The notes under the pieces: generated by a model
What the model saw: only the letters and a program-made list of their open reading frames with translations
Told to the model about the DNA's origin: nothing
Database searches by the model: none
Translations under genes and position numbers: made by a program
Shown: piece by piece, positions 1 to 5,671 of the stretch
Position numbering within the stretch: position 1 is the stretch's first letter
Layout: every line of letters begins with the position of its first letter
DNA from: an uncultured Desulfobacterales bacterium
GTDB taxonomy: Bacteria; Desulfobacterota; Desulfobacteria; Desulfobacterales; JAFDCJ01
Direction: 5' to 3'
DNA length: 6,193 nt
Assembly (NCBI GenBank): GCA_945787595.1
Contig: CALZJV010000649.1
Coordinates: 1-6,193, forward strand

Positions 1-39
1 CGCAGAATACTGAACCGCAGCCTGCGACGGACTCTGTCG

Positions 40-165
40 AACCGAATTTCGAAGAGGAGATTCGCTCGTGCAGCGCAGGCGCTTGCGCCGCGTGTTGCTT
101 AGTCTTTTTTTTAAAATTGACAGAATACATTATTCGATGTTGGACGTTCAATGTTCGATGTTCAT
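40..165 (+). repeat. Composite interspersed repeat, copy 1
   Basis: About 126 bp, matching 2493-2624 in the same orientation. Its last 49 bases (117-165) are identical to 2576-2624. The first part (40-67: AACCG, AATTTC, AAGAG, AGATTC and CTC blocks) is recognisably related to 2493-2523. The middle differs in sequence but carries a hairpin in both copies: here GGCG-CTTG-CGCC (78-89), extendable to 74-92 with one bulged A. A T8A4 tract follows (105-116). The 3' end (about 134-164) is a run of 7-bp units of the type TTCRATG (TTCGATG, TTGGACG, TTCAATG, TTCGATG, TTCA). I see no ORF or transposase, so this is a noncoding repeat rather than an insertion sequence. Confidence 0.85.
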
Positions 166-215
166 CAGTTTCTTTTTCGATCAGACCGGCCGTTTTTTTG
201 GCCAGCGGCTGGGCT

Positions 216-242
216 GACACCTGAAACCCGACACCTGAAACC
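216..242 (+). repeat. Short tandem repeat of GACACCTGAAACC
   Basis: Two identical 13-nt units (216-228 and 230-242) separated by one C. It is noncoding and adjacent to other repeats. Similar CCTGAAACC strings are, as I recall, a frequent dispersed repeat in Desulfobacterota genomes. No function is assigned. Confidence 0.75.
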
Positions 243-303
243 AATTATACGGGCTGCAACTTTACTAAAGGCAAAATTGAAATATTAATTAGGAAGCACT
301 CTC

Positions 304-1707
304 CTATACGGCGCTGTCGCGGGCAGCCGGCAGGTACTTGCCCTGACCGGCCAGGGCCTTGATCTGGTTATCTTCAAACAGGATCGCGCCCCTTTGCATG
401 GTCAAAATCGGAGCCCCTTGTCCCTGCCTGCCGGCATACAGGCTAAAATCGACGTTTAATTCCGGGTGAGTATCGCCGATGGTGTATTCAAGGCTCGGAT
501 CGAAAATGACCAGATCGGCATCGGCTCCGGGCTGGAGGTTTCCCTTGCGTGGGTAGAGGCCGAATATTTTGGCCGGATTCTCGCTCAGCTGCGCCACCAT
601 TTGGGGCAACGTGATGCGGCCATTATTGACCCCCGCCTGGTACACCATCTTAACCAAAGTCTCTAATCCGGGGATGCCGTTGGGTGCACTGAACTTGGGT
701 GCACTGAACACCTTGTCCCGCAGGGGTTCGTTGGCAGCCGTGTCACTGCCCGCGGCATCCGAGCCGATGACCTGGATACGTCCGTCTGCCATTGCCTGCC
801 ACAGCGCATCGATGTCGGGCTGCCGTCGCAGCGGCGGCGCCATTTTGGCAATGGTACCCCGATGGGTCATAACCCCTTCAGTCAGGGTGAGGTAGTGGGG
901 GCAAGTTTCTACATAAAATTCTACCGCCTGCCACTTTTCGAATAGGGCCAATACCTCCAATGTTTCGGCGGTGCTGATGTGGGGCACATAAATGGGGCAC
1001 GATGCGGTCTGGGCCAGGGTCAACAACCGGAATACCGCTTCAGCCTCCGAAAGATTGGGATGGGACCGCGGATAAAATTCCGGCGTTTGCTGGCCCTGCC
1101 CGATCAGTTTTTCTTCCATAAAATCGATAATGTCGCCGTTCTCGGCATGGGCGGCCAGAAGCCCGCCGTACCGGCCTACCACATTCAGCAGGCGCAGCAG
1201 CTCACCATCCTCTAGTTTCATACCCCGTTTGGCATAGGCCATAAAGGCTTTGAAGGAGATAATCCCCCGCTCGATCATCTGTGGGATGGTCTCTTCGATA
1301 TCCGCCATGTCGTCTTGCAGCAGGGTGCAGTGCAGGCTGAAGTCCACCAGGGAAGTCGATTCGCCTTCAGTGATGAAATTTTCGATGGCCCCAATCAACC
1401 CGCCGCTCTGGCCCCAGGCTTTGACGGCGCCGATGTACGGGATCAGGGTAGTCACGCCTTCACACACGGCGGCCCGCGAGAGCGTATCGATGCGATCGGC
1501 ATAGACCGGATGCAGGTGAGCGTCGATGATGCCGGGTAGAATATAATTGCCGGCTGCATCGATAACCCGTGCCGCATTTTGCTGAATTCCTGGGGGCGTT
1601 ATTGCAGAAATGCAACCATCGCTGATCAGGACCTCGGCCGCAGTGATAGAATGACTGTTGACAACGCTGCCATTGACGATGGCGATATCGATATTCTGAG
1701 AATCCAT
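304..1707 (-). CDS. Cyclic amidohydrolase (hydantoinase/dihydropyrimidinase/allantoinase family)
   Basis: 467 residues, normal for D-hydantoinase/dihydropyrimidinase/allantoinase enzymes that hydrolyse cyclic amide or ureide rings at a binuclear metal centre. All expected metal ligands are present: H64 and H66 in DAHLHP, the carboxylated lysine K153 in SFKAFMAY, H187 in AHAEN, H243 in PHIST, and D317 in IGSDAAG. VETCPHYLTL (267-276) and TIAKMAPPLR (285-294) resemble allantoinase and dihydropyrimidinase. PNGIPGLETL (342-351) and the small beta-sandwich end (GNLQPGADADLVIFDP, 389-404) are typical. The His that usually follows the last Asp ligand (SDH) is Ala318. Residues 334-343 contain an exact 5-residue duplication caused by a 15-bp tandem repeat. 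The ATG (1705-1707) overlaps the aroM stop by one base, and GGAGGG (plus 1711-1716) lies 3 nt upstream. It is the last gene of the visible operon. The class is firm; hydantoin, dihydropyrimidine, allantoin or another ring cannot be distinguished. Confidence 0.94.
   Translation of the reverse strand: MDSQNIDIAIVNGSVVNSHSITAAEVLISDGCISAITPPGIQQNAARVIDAAGNYILPGIIDAHLHPVYADRIDTLSRAAVCEGVTTLIPYIGAVKAWGQSGGLIGAIENFITEGESTSLVDFSLHCTLLQDDMADIEETIPQMIERGIISFKAFMAYAKRGMKLEDGELLRLLNVVGRYGGLLAAHAENGDIIDFMEEKLIGQGQQTPEFYPRSHPNLSEAEAVFRLLTLAQTASCPIYVPHISTAETLEVLALFEKWQAVEFYVETCPHYLTLTEGVMTHRGTIAKMAPPLRRQPDIDALWQAMADGRIQVIGSDAAGSDTAANEPLRDKVFSAPKFSAPNGIPGLETLVKMVYQAGVNNGRITLPQMVAQLSENPAKIFGLYPRKGNLQPGADADLVIFDPSLEYTIGDTHPELNVDFSLYAGRQGQGAPILTMQRGAILFEDNQIKALAGQGKYLPAARDSAV
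680..709 (-). repeat. Exact 15-bp tandem duplication inside the amidohydrolase
   Basis: Bases 680-694 and 695-709 are identical. The duplication is in frame and produces FSAPK followed by FSAPN (residues 334-343), just before the conserved PNGIPGLE motif. No stop or frameshift results. Removing one unit would give a spacing closer to that I recall for hydantoinases. Confidence 0.93.
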
Positions 1708-2384
1708 TATCCCTCCAGCAGTTCACCCAAAATGCGGGCCACAATGGTACTGGACACCATGACCGGGGTGTTGCAAAGCGCACGCACTTTTGCGCCCAAT
1801 TGCCGGTTAAATCCCATACAGTAAAGCAGGATAACAGCGCAGCCGTCGTCCCGGAACCGCTGGCAGGCAGCTGCTAGCGGTTTTTCACTTTCATAAGGAG
1901 AGGCCACCGCCACCGTCAAGTTGGGATTGACCGCCGCCAGTCGCCGGCGAACCCAGTTTTCCTGTTCCGGTACTGGCACCAGGACACCCAGTTTATGGTG
2001 CTCACGGAGCAGTCCGGCCGCACAGCGGTCAACCAGCCGTTGGGGTTCAATCACCAGACAGCGGGTGTTAAAAACAGGGAAATCACCATTGCAAAGCAAC
2101 AGGATCATGTCCACACCCTTGTCATCCAGGGCCGTCACCACGTCATTCAAGCGCGGCAACAACTTCTCTTTGGCAACGATTACCTCCGTGCCATCCTGCA
2201 TGCGGGTCACCAATGGCAGCATCCCCGACTCGGGCGCATATTCTTTCACCTCGGTCAGGCTTAGACCGTCCAGGGCGCCGTGCTCTATGACTGCCACGTG
2301 GTCGCCCAGATGGGTCTGTATTTCCGGTACCACGTCGGTGCGGGGCGACTGCCCGATGGTAACGATTCCGATAGACTTCTTCAT
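1707..2384 (-). CDS. AroM family protein, possible Asp/Glu/hydantoin racemase-like enzyme
   Basis: 225 residues, the usual AroM length. The N-terminus (IGIVTIGQSPRTDVVPEI), the EYAPESG segment at 49-54 and the C-terminal half (GFNRQ near 191, then the SSTIVARILGELL helix) match what I recall of E. coli AroM, whose function is not established. Two cysteines lie where cofactor-independent racemases place their acid/base pair: C98 in LLLCNGDFP, resembling the CxGDPG of hydantoin racemases, and C189 in ILLYCMGFN, resembling the second Cys motif (GCAGM). Other cysteines (109, 121, 174, 182, 204) are less motif-like. The ATG at 2382-2384 has AGGAA (plus 2391-2395) 6 nt upstream. A longer frame through the upstream repeat exists in another register and is not coding. 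The TAA stop shares one base with the amidohydrolase ATG (TAATG), implying coupled translation. A racemase or isomerase role feeding that amidohydrolase is my inference; the family assignment is firm. Confidence 0.9.
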   Translation of the reverse strand: MKKSIGIVTIGQSPRTDVVPEIQTHLGDHVAVIEHGALDGLSLTEVKEYAPESGMLPLVTRMQDGTEVIVAKEKLLPRLNDVVTALDDKGVDMILLLCNGDFPVFNTRCLVIEPQRLVDRCAAGLLREHHKLGVLVPVPEQENWVRRRLAAVNPNLTVAVASPYESEKPLAAACQRFRDDGCAVILLYCMGFNRQLGAKVRALCNTPVMVSSTIVARILGELLEG

Positions 2385-2414
2385 CTTCGGTTCCTACCCC
2401 TTCCTTGAACTGAC

Positions 2415-2446
2415 TGAACATCGAACATCGAACGTCCAACATCGAA
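2415..2446 (-). repeat. Inverted heptamer-repeat arm upstream of aroM
   Basis: 32 bp that match the reverse complement of 2592-2623 at 31 of 32 positions. It is built of 7-bp units of type CATCGAA / CGTCCAA, and related units continue to about 2457 (CGTTGAA, TATTGAT). The single mismatch becomes a G-U pair in minus-strand RNA, so the two arms could pair along their whole length in the operon transcript, enclosing a 145-nt loop that contains the TTCG hairpin. The arm ends about 30 nt before the aroM start codon. Confidence 0.88.
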
Positions 2447-2492
2447 CGTTGAATATTGATGACGCTACGCTTTATCGATTTTAAAACAAGCA

Positions 2493-2624
2493 AACCGCAG
2501 AATTTCCAAGAGTAGATTCACTCCCGGCCTTCGTAGCCGCTTCGGCGGAGTAGTCTTGTTCAGTCTTTTTTTAAATTGACAGAATACATTATTCGATGTT
2601 GGACGTTCAATGTTCGATGTTCAT
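2493..2624 (+). repeat. Composite interspersed repeat, copy 2
   Basis: About 132 bp, direct orientation relative to the copy at 40-165, with a perfect 49-bp match at the 3' end (2576-2624) and diverged blocks at the 5' end. The hairpin here is CCGC-TTCG-GCGG (2537-2548), a UUCG-type tetraloop. Its stem bases differ from copy 1 yet pairing is kept, which suggests the fold matters or that the module is exchangeable. An alternative pairing of ACTCC (2520-2524) with GGAGT (2547-2551) competes with it. A T7A3 tract (2566-2575) follows. Its heptamer tail (2592-2623) is inverted relative to 2415-2446. Confidence 0.88.
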
Positions 2625-2652
2625 TTTTTAGTAATTGCTCTTCATTTATTTA

Positions 2653-2678
2653 GACAGGATTTACAGGATTTACTGGAT
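2653..2678 (+). repeat. Nonamer repeat arm downstream of Mo subunit stop
   Basis: Three tandem 9-bp units, GACAGGATT, TACAGGATT and TACTGGATT (the last T at 2679). It pairs in inverted orientation with 2708-2733 at 22 of 26 positions across a 29-nt loop (2679-2707). ACAGGATT-type units like this recur in Desulfobacterota genomes as far as I recall. The arm lies just after the large-subunit stop codon. Confidence 0.85.
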
Positions 2679-2687
2679 TGTTTTGGT

Positions 2688-5168
2688 TTAGTTTAGCTCT
2701 AAGCTATATCCTGTCCATCCTGTTAATCCTGTCAGAGAAATAAAATTGCATCTCATTAAGTTCAGCGGCAAGGCGTACACCCGTGCCCCGATGGCAGCGG
2801 TGACTGCATTGGCCAAGGCCGGAGCAGCCGGCACGGTCGCCGGTTCGCCGATCCCCTTGGCGCCAAACGGACCGATGCCGCCGCCGGATTCAATCATGAT
2901 ACTTTCCACCTGCGGCACATCCTTTGCGGTCGGTATCAAATACTCCGCCAGTGAAGGGGTCATGGTAACTCCTTTATTTATCACCACATCCTCGCAGAGA
3001 CCGTATCCGAGCCCATAGATCGCGCCGCCTTCCATCTGTCCTTCGGCACTCAGAGGATTGATGGCCTGCCCCACGTCGAAGCAGGAGATGATTTTGAGAA
3101 CGTCGATCATACCGGTTTCGATATCCACCGCCACTTCCATGCCAATGGTGCCGAAGGTCAAATCGGGCCAGACCTGCCCCTGACCGGTTTTAAAATCCAT
3201 CAATTCCCTGGCCGGAGCGTTGAATTGAGCCACGCAATACAACTCAACTCCATCTGCCGCGGCTGCTTTGATCACGTCCGTCAATGGGATAACCGTATCG
3301 GGGTCATTATTGCCACAAATCTCTGAGACAATGATATCCCCCCTGTCGCCACCGTAGCTGATGGTGCATTCCCGGGTTTCGTTTTCGACCACCATCCACG
3401 GTTTGCGCTCGGGTTGAATGAACACCTTGCGGTCCTTGATATCCAGAAAGGCCGGGTCCATACCCAACATCTGGCCTGCTTTTTCCAGAAGATTCCGTCT
3501 TACCGTGGCGGCCGCCTTCAGGGTCGCATTACCGGACATGTACAGCTGACGGGTGGCGGTAGTGGTGCCTGCCAGCGGGGTCAGGGCGGAGTCACCGTGA
3601 AAAACGGTGACATCCTCCATGGGCACGCCCAGCGCTTCGGCGGCGATCTGGGCAAGTGAGGATGCCTGGCCTCCCCCGAGATCCTGCACGCCGCAACGAA
3701 TCGATACGCTGCCATCGAGATCCACACTGACGTAAGAGCGCGACGTATCGTGCAAAAAGCACATGCGGCCATAGCTGGACATGCACGAGGCGATCCCCTG
3801 GCCGATCTTCTCAGCGGCATGACGCGGTGGGGTGGGTTCTCCCAGGGCAGTCACCACCTTCTCGGCGGTCGCTTTAGTCTCGACGGCATACTCCAATCTA
3901 CGCCCGGTAGCCAGGCTGTCGTCCTTGTGCAGGTAATTTTTCTTGCGAATTTCCAGCGCAGAGATGCCCAGCTTTTCAGCCAGTTCATCCAGCTGGCACT
4001 CATAGGCAAAACAGGGTTGATTCGCGCCGAAGCCCCGGTTTGCACTGGTGAAAATGTTGTTGGTCAAAACCGTATGGGTGTTCACCTTGACATGGGTAAT
4101 GTCGTAAGGACCGGTAGCATTAACGGTGGAGTAAAGAAGCACCCAGGGGCTCAGGTAGACATAGCCACCGGCATCGGAGATCAACTCAGCCTCCATGGCG
4201 ACTATCTTACCGTCTCTGGTCGCTCCGGTTTTATAGTTCATCACATAGGGATGGCGTTTGCTGTGCGCCAGAATCGATTCCTCACGGGTAAATGTCAGGG
4301 AAACCGGTCGTTGGGTTATTTGCACCAGCAGCGCCAAATAGGTCTCGACAGTGATATCTTCCTTACCGCCGAACCCGCCCCCCAGCATGGGAGCAATTAC
4401 ACGCACCTTGTTTTGCGGCAGCCCCAGCACCTCGGCGATGCCGCGGAAGTGCTCGATGACTTGGGTTGACGCGCGGATGGTGATGACTCCCTCATCATCC
4501 AGCCAGGCCACCCCGGCCTCCGGCTCTATATAAGCGTGGTCCACCGGCTGCACCCGGTAGGTGTTCTGCACAATGACATCCGCTTCGGCGAAGCCTTTTG
4601 CGATATCGCCTTTGCGAACCTTATAGCTGCAAATAACGTTGCTTTCTTCCTCTCCCACCAGATAGGCCCCGGGCTTCATCGCTTCGACCGGATCAAAAAC
4701 ACCCTCCAGCGGCTCGTAATCCACCTTGATCGCCTTTAAAGCCGCCGTGGCGAGTTCCAGGGTTTCAGCGGCCACGATGGCGACGGCTTCCCCCTTAAAG
4801 CGGACCTTCTTGTCGGCCAGGACCCGGTAGAGGCCTTCGAATCCGCCGACCGTATGGGTCTGGCCGAATTTGGTGACCGTTTCGTTATTGGGCACATCTT
4901 TGGCGGTCATGACAGCGACTACACCCGATATTTCCTCTGCTGCGCTGGTATCGATCGATCGAATTTGTGCCGCAGCGTATTCGCTTCTGAGAACTTTGGC
5001 GTAAAGCATGCCAGGGACGATATAATCGGCGGCGTAAACGGTGTTACCGAGTACCTTTGACCAGGCGTCGTGACGAGGCCTCGGCTTGCCGATGAGATTG
5101 TATCCGCCCTTGGACGCCATAGCCGGTGTGGCGCGGTTTTCTGCTCGGGAATTGATGACATCAGCCAT
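2688..5168 (-). CDS. Molybdenum hydroxylase large subunit, molybdopterin-binding (CoxL/XdhA-like), with repeat-derived C-terminus
   Basis: 826 residues; the catalytic subunit carrying the molybdopterin-cytosine-dinucleotide-type cofactor in bacterial relatives. The ATG (5166-5168) has an AGGAGG (plus 5177-5182) 8 nt upstream. The aldehyde oxidase/xanthine dehydrogenase a/b hammerhead domain covers roughly residues 27-155 (IGKPRPRHDAWSKVLGNTVY onward). The Mo-binding domains follow, with GGGFGGKE at 263-270, NRGFGANQ at 377-384, QDLGGGQ at 495-501, an INPLSAEGQMEGGAIYGLG block at 704-722, and GAKGIGEPATVP at 769-780 with the expected catalytic glutamate E775. The AYxCSFR loop of form I CO dehydrogenase is absent, so an N-heterocycle or aldehyde substrate is more likely than CO. 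After GARVYALPL (794-802) the family normally ends with a TPERV-like segment. Here a different tail follows (803-826), containing LTG-LTG-WTG at 812-820 encoded by a nonamer DNA repeat also found inverted just downstream. The native end has probably been replaced. The exact substrate is unknown. Confidence 0.95.
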   Translation of the reverse strand: MADVINSRAENRATPAMASKGGYNLIGKPRPRHDAWSKVLGNTVYAADYIVPGMLYAKVLRSEYAAAQIRSIDTSAAEEISGVVAVMTAKDVPNNETVTKFGQTHTVGGFEGLYRVLADKKVRFKGEAVAIVAAETLELATAALKAIKVDYEPLEGVFDPVEAMKPGAYLVGEEESNVICSYKVRKGDIAKGFAEADVIVQNTYRVQPVDHAYIEPEAGVAWLDDEGVITIRASTQVIEHFRGIAEVLGLPQNKVRVIAPMLGGGFGGKEDITVETYLALLVQITQRPVSLTFTREESILAHSKRHPYVMNYKTGATRDGKIVAMEAELISDAGGYVYLSPWVLLYSTVNATGPYDITHVKVNTHTVLTNNIFTSANRGFGANQPCFAYECQLDELAEKLGISALEIRKKNYLHKDDSLATGRRLEYAVETKATAEKVVTALGEPTPPRHAAEKIGQGIASCMSSYGRMCFLHDTSRSYVSVDLDGSVSIRCGVQDLGGGQASSLAQIAAEALGVPMEDVTVFHGDSALTPLAGTTTATRQLYMSGNATLKAAATVRRNLLEKAGQMLGMDPAFLDIKDRKVFIQPERKPWMVVENETRECTISYGGDRGDIIVSEICGNNDPDTVIPLTDVIKAAAADGVELYCVAQFNAPARELMDFKTGQGQVWPDLTFGTIGMEVAVDIETGMIDVLKIISCFDVGQAINPLSAEGQMEGGAIYGLGYGLCEDVVINKGVTMTPSLAEYLIPTAKDVPQVESIMIESGGGIGPFGAKGIGEPATVPAAPALANAVTAAIGARVYALPLNLMRCNFISLTGLTGWTGYSLELN
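2708..2733 (-). repeat. Nonamer repeat arm inside the 3' end of the Mo subunit gene
   Basis: On the coding strand this reads as 9-bp units GACAGGATT, AACAGGATG and GACAGGATA. Because nine is a multiple of three, the units are translated as successive tripeptides, giving LTG, LTG and WTG at residues 812-820. It is the inverted partner of 2653-2678. The TAA stop (2688-2690) of the gene falls in the loop between the arms. Confidence 0.87.
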
Positions 5169-5170
5169 GG

Positions 5171-5659
5171 CTACTGCCTCCTGTCTGCGGGTTTTGTTTT
5201 ACGGGCCGCATCCTCGACGGCGCGAAAGATTTTGGTATAACCGGTGCAGCGGCAGAGGTTGCCGGATATGGCTTCACTGATTTCTGCCTGGCTGGGATCG
5301 GGATTTTGTTCCAGCAGGGCAGCGCTCGACACGATCATGCCGGGGGTGCAATAACCGCATTGAACGGCACCCCGTTCTACGAAGGCGGTTTGAAGCGAAT
5401 GCGGATTTTCTCTGGTTCCGATACCTTTGACGGTGGTCACTTCCTTTTGATTGGCCTGCACGCTCAACACCAGACAGGCATTGACGGGCCGGCCCTCGAG
5501 AAGCACCGAACAGGCTCCGCAATCGCCTTGGGCACAGCCGTTTTTGACTTCCACGGCCCGCCATTTATTGCGCAGGGTATCGAGGAGGGTTTCCGTGGCC
5601 GTCACTTCTGCCGTGCGCCACTCCTTGTTGACGTTGACGCGAATTGAGTATGTGTTCAT
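5171..5659 (-). CDS. Molybdenum hydroxylase [2Fe-2S] subunit (CoxS/XdhC-like), complete
   Basis: 162 residues, the normal length for the small iron-sulfur subunit that relays electrons from the Mo cofactor to FAD. All eight cluster cysteines are visible. The plant-ferredoxin-type N-terminal domain has C42, C47 and C50 in GCAQGDCGAC, plus C62. The helical [2Fe-2S]-binding domain has C101 and C104 in QCGYCTPGMI, and C136 and C138 in GNLCRCTGY. The ATG start (5657-5659) is supported by an AGGAG on the minus strand (plus 5669-5673) 9 nt upstream and by the family-typical N-terminus (SIRVNVNKEWRTAEV). There is no twin-arginine or signal peptide, so the complex is likely cytoplasmic. The TAG stop lies 2 nt before the ATG of the large subunit, whose Shine-Dalgarno lies inside the end of this gene; this is tight translational coupling. 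Position between FAD and Mo subunits gives an M-S-L order as in cox operons. The subunit type does not identify the substrate. Confidence 0.96.
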   Translation of the reverse strand: MNTYSIRVNVNKEWRTAEVTATETLLDTLRNKWRAVEVKNGCAQGDCGACSVLLEGRPVNACLVLSVQANQKEVTTVKGIGTRENPHSLQTAFVERGAVQCGYCTPGMIVSSAALLEQNPDPSQAEISEAISGNLCRCTGYTKIFRAVEDAARKTKPADRRQ

Positions 5660-5671
5660 AATTATATTCTC

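Larger units (their letters stand above)
1..303. other. Noncoding region downstream of the amidohydrolase, with repeats
   Basis: This 303-nt stretch after the last gene of the operon contains the first composite repeat (40-165), a GGCC-T7-GGCC palindrome (about 186-205), a 14-nt tandem duplication (216-242) and an AT-rich segment next to the amidohydrolase stop (about 262-296). One plus-strand frame is open from base 3 to a TGA at 222-224, but most of it runs through the repeat, so it is not called a gene. I see no RNA gene and no clear terminator. Confidence 0.75.
2385..2687. other. Repeat-filled intergenic region between Mo subunit and aroM
   Basis: 303 nt with no credible gene. Reading 5'->3' on the operon (minus) strand it holds the distal nonamer arm (2678-2653), an AT-rich spacer, the composite repeat (2624-2493) with its right heptamer arm and a TTCG-loop hairpin, an AT-rich stretch (about 2491-2470), the left heptamer arm (2446-2415), and the aroM Shine-Dalgarno. 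No stem followed directly by a U-run on the minus strand was seen, so no intrinsic terminator is called. A weak candidate promoter for aroM is TTGGAA (plus 2505-2510) followed 17 nt later by TTTTAA (plus 2482-2487). The -10 match is poor, so I do not list it separately. Whether aroM and the amidohydrolase are read through from the Mo genes or have their own promoter is open. Confidence 0.8.

Noticed and set aside
186..205. Possible terminator: GGCC arms around a T7 run
   Set aside because: The T/A run lies in the loop, not after the stem. On the operon strand the stem is 6 bp with one G-U pair and no U-run follows.
3..224. Plus-strand frame open from the window start to a TGA, possibly the end of a neighbouring gene
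   Set aside because: Only about the first 37 bases lie outside the composite repeat, and no domain or family motif is visible. It cannot be told from chance without upstream sequence.
1921..2484. Plus-strand open frame of 187 codons
   Set aside because: Antisense to aroM, with its tail made of translated heptamer repeats; no recognisable domain.
2143..2493. Minus-strand open frame of 116 codons overlapping aroM and starting in the repeat
   Set aside because: Its N-terminal part is translated heptamer repeat and the rest is aroM in another frame. The aroM frame has family motifs and its own Shine-Dalgarno.
2576..2604. TTGACA box in the composite repeat (also at 117-122) as a plus-strand promoter
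   Set aside because: At 16-18 nt spacing the candidate -10 (TTGGAC or nearby) is very poor, and no plus-strand gene lies downstream.
2415..2624. CRISPR-like array from regularly spaced repeats
   Set aside because: Units are 7 bp and contiguous with no unique spacers, and no cas genes are present.
3750..4469. Plus-strand open frame of 239 codons
   Set aside because: Antisense shadow of the Mo subunit gene, which is fully supported by family motifs on the minus strand.
2688..5168. Calling the large subunit carbon monoxide dehydrogenase CoxL
   Set aside because: The catalytic Cys loop AYxCSFR is absent and the context (hydantoinase-like and AroM-family genes) points to another substrate.
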